6,660 bases of DNA from Hyphomicrobiales bacterium (GTDB lineage: Bacteria; Pseudomonadota; Alphaproteobacteria; Rhodobacterales; Rhodobacteraceae), in the NCBI GenBank assembly GCA_003558415.1, contig PWLT01000284.1:1-6660 (forward strand), given 5' to 3'. The notes beneath the pieces were generated by a model, which was not told the origin of the DNA, did not search any database, and was given only the letters and a program-made list of their open reading frames with translations. The translations under genes were made by a program, and so were the position numbers. This document shows, one piece after another, positions 5,461 to 6,660 of the stretch; positions within the stretch are counted from its first letter, which is position 1, and each line of letters opens with the position of its first letter.

Positions 5461-5483
5461 GATTTCCGCCGATCGCGTCCGCC

Positions 5484-6575
5484 TTACTCGGCGCAGGCGC
5501 GAATTGCCTCGAGATCAGGGCCATCAGGCGTGCGCCCGAGGTTGAACGGGGCCGAGGCATCACGCCAGGCGCTGTATTCCTCCAGATACTCGATCTGGCT
5601 GACATAGACGCGCGCCGAGGTCGGGTTCTCGCAGGCGACCTCCTCGATCACCTCGTTGGCGAGCTGCTGGATCATCTCCAGCGTCTCGTCATCCATGCGC
5701 GTGATCTCGACGCCGGCCTCCTGGAACAGCCCGTAGGCTTCGTTGGCTGCGCGCTCGGTGTTCGACAGCGACCACAGCATGGTGGCGTCGGCTGCGATGC
5801 GCAGCTTCTCCTGCGCCTCTATTGAGAGCTGGTTCCAGGCGTTTTCGTTGATCATCACCCCGAACAGCGCCGAGGACTGATGCCAGCCGGGCGTTGCCCA
5901 GTAGTTGGTGACCTCGTGGAAGCCCGCGGCCCAGTCCACGTCGGGGGTCGAGAATTCGAACCCGTCGATCACGCCGCGCTCGGCGGCCTGATACAGCTCG
6001 CCGCCAGCCATGGTGACCTGGCTGCCGCCGAGACGCTCCAGCAGGCGCCCCTGCTCCAGCCCGGCGATGCGCAGGCGCAGCCCCTCGAGATCCTCGACCG
6101 TGCGGATCGGCTCATTGGTGCGGAAGCCCGATTCGTTGTTGGTCACGCCATAGGGCAGGTAGACCATGCCGAAACGGCCATAGATCTCCTGGTAGTGGTC
6201 AAAGCCGTCCCATTGCTGGATCCAGTTCACGTAATCGATGGCGTTGAACAGGCTGGCATGCGTGGCGATCGGGTTGAAGGCCGCGTCGCGGCCCGCCCAG
6301 TAGCCCGGCCAGTCGCCGCTGGCCTCGATGGTGCCCGAGCTCACCGCGTCGAACACCTCGCCCGCAGGCACGAGGCTGCCACCGTCATGGAACTGGATTT
6401 CCAGTTCTTCGCCCACCAGCTTGTTGGCGTATTCGACGAATTTCCGATCAATCTCGATCAGCGCGATCGATGAGGGCCAAGTCGTGGTCATGGTCCAGGT
6501 CTGCTGGGCCAGAGCCGGGGTGGCCATCATTCCGAGGACGGCGCCGGATGCGAGTAGTGTGGACTTGATGTTCAT
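5484..6575 (-). CDS. dctP: TRAP transporter periplasmic substrate-binding protein (DctP/TakP-like)
   Basis: Periplasmic receptor of a tripartite ATP-independent transporter, which passes an organic acid to the DctQM membrane complex driven by a sodium or proton gradient. The protein has 363 residues. Residues 1-23 form a Sec signal peptide ending ALA before [15 protein letters not shown] (72-84) and [21 protein letters not shown] (163-183) match the DctP fold; the latter carries the Arg normally contacting the substrate carboxylate. [18 protein letters not shown] (191-208) and DWAAGFHEV (214-222) place it near 2-oxoacid (TakP) and lactate-type receptors. The usual EW after the Asp-containing turn is EF here, so the ligand is not assigned. 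The start has an AGGGAG ribosome site. It lies 21 bases after dctM, and a strong terminator follows. Confidence 0.92.
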   Translation of the reverse strand: MNIKSTLLASGAVLGMMATPALAQQTWTMTTTWPSSIALIEIDRKFVEYANKLVGEELEIQFHDGGSLVPAGEVFDAVSSGTIEASGDWPGYWAGRDAAFNPIATHASLFNAIDYVNWIQQWDGFDHYQEIYGRFGMVYLPYGVTNNESGFRTNEPIRTVEDLEGLRLRIAGLEQGRLLERLGGSQVTMAGGELYQAAERGVIDGFEFSTPDVDWAAGFHEVTNYWATPGWHQSSALFGVMINENAWNQLSIEAQEKLRIAADATMLWSLSNTERAANEAYGLFQEAGVEITRMDDETLEMIQQLANEVIEEVACENPTSARVYVSQIEYLEEYSAWRDASAPFNLGRTPDGPDLEAIRACAE

Positions 6576-6596
6576 TATTGTCTCTCCCTTGTTGGT

Positions 6597-6660
6597 TCAG
6601 TGGTAAAGCGTGTTCGGAAGCCAGCTCACGATGCCCGGAAACACCGCGATGGTCAGGCAC
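6597..6660 (-). CDS. dctM: TRAP transporter large permease (DctM), last 20 codons only
   Basis: On the minus strand the frame from 6659 to the TGA at 6597-6599 reads CLTIAVFPGIVSWLPNTLYH. This resembles the C-terminal end of DctM-type large permeases: a last hydrophobic membrane segment, then an FP..V.WLPN motif and a short tail. The family forms the ion-coupled translocation channel in the inner membrane. Position also supports the call, because it ends 21 bases before dctP in the same orientation, as expected for a dctQ-dctM-dctP operon. The rest of the gene is outside the window. An overlapping open frame beginning with GTG at 6660 is a shadow of this one. Confidence 0.75.
   Translation of the reverse strand, partial: CLTIAVFPGIVSWLPNTLYH

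Noticed and set aside
5880..6473. Open frame of 197 codons on the + strand opposite dctP
   Set aside because: dctP on the minus strand has a signal peptide and continuous family similarity. The + frame has no motif and arises from third-position GC bias.
6448..6660. Minus-strand frame starting with GTG at 6660
   Set aside because: It overlaps dctP in another frame. The neighbouring frame reads as a dctM C-terminus ending before dctP, which fits the operon.

Overview
The window reads as chromosomal DNA from an alphaproteobacterium, most likely Rhodobacterales (Rhodobacter/Roseobacter-type). The grounds are high GC with strongly GC-biased third codon positions, the nagZ-scpA-scpB order with ATGA start/stop overlaps, an ihfA-merR pair, a double-length dCTP deaminase, and a TRAP transporter operon. 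This placement rests on recognising families and gene order by eye; no database search was run.

Layout. Positions 1-2308 (+): the 3' part of nagZ (cell-wall recycling beta-N-acetylhexosaminidase), then scpA and scpB (chromosome condensation), each overlapping the next by 4 bases. Positions 2401-2553 (+): a well-started 50-codon gene for a Met/Arg/Gly-rich basic peptide built on a four-residue periodicity, which I cannot assign. Positions 2554-2762: a 209-base non-coding stretch between converging genes, with up to six consecutive hairpins. Positions 2763-3845 (-): a two-domain dCTP deaminase, preceded by a possible 9-codon leader ORF (3842-3871). Positions 3925-4002 (-): tRNA-Pro(GGG) with encoded CCA. 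Positions 4065-5340 (-): ihfA followed by a MerR-family regulator with a very long disordered linker. Positions 5341-5483: the ihfA upstream region, holding an exact IHF-consensus site, and the terminator of the upstream operon. Positions 5484-6660 (-): dctP (TRAP periplasmic binding protein), preceded by the last codons of the large permease dctM, which is cut by the window edge.

The genes are mostly housekeeping: cell-wall recycling, chromosome structure (ScpAB, IHF), nucleotide supply, one tRNA and organic-acid import. Two conventional linkages look broken. tatABC does not follow scpB, and a TRAP operon rather than plsX-fabH lies upstream of ihfA. I see no defence system, integrase, transposase, CRISPR array or other clearly new system. 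The best leads are the small Met/Arg peptide gene, the leader ORF in front of dcd, the IHF site at the ihfA promoter, and the motif split between the halves of the deaminase.
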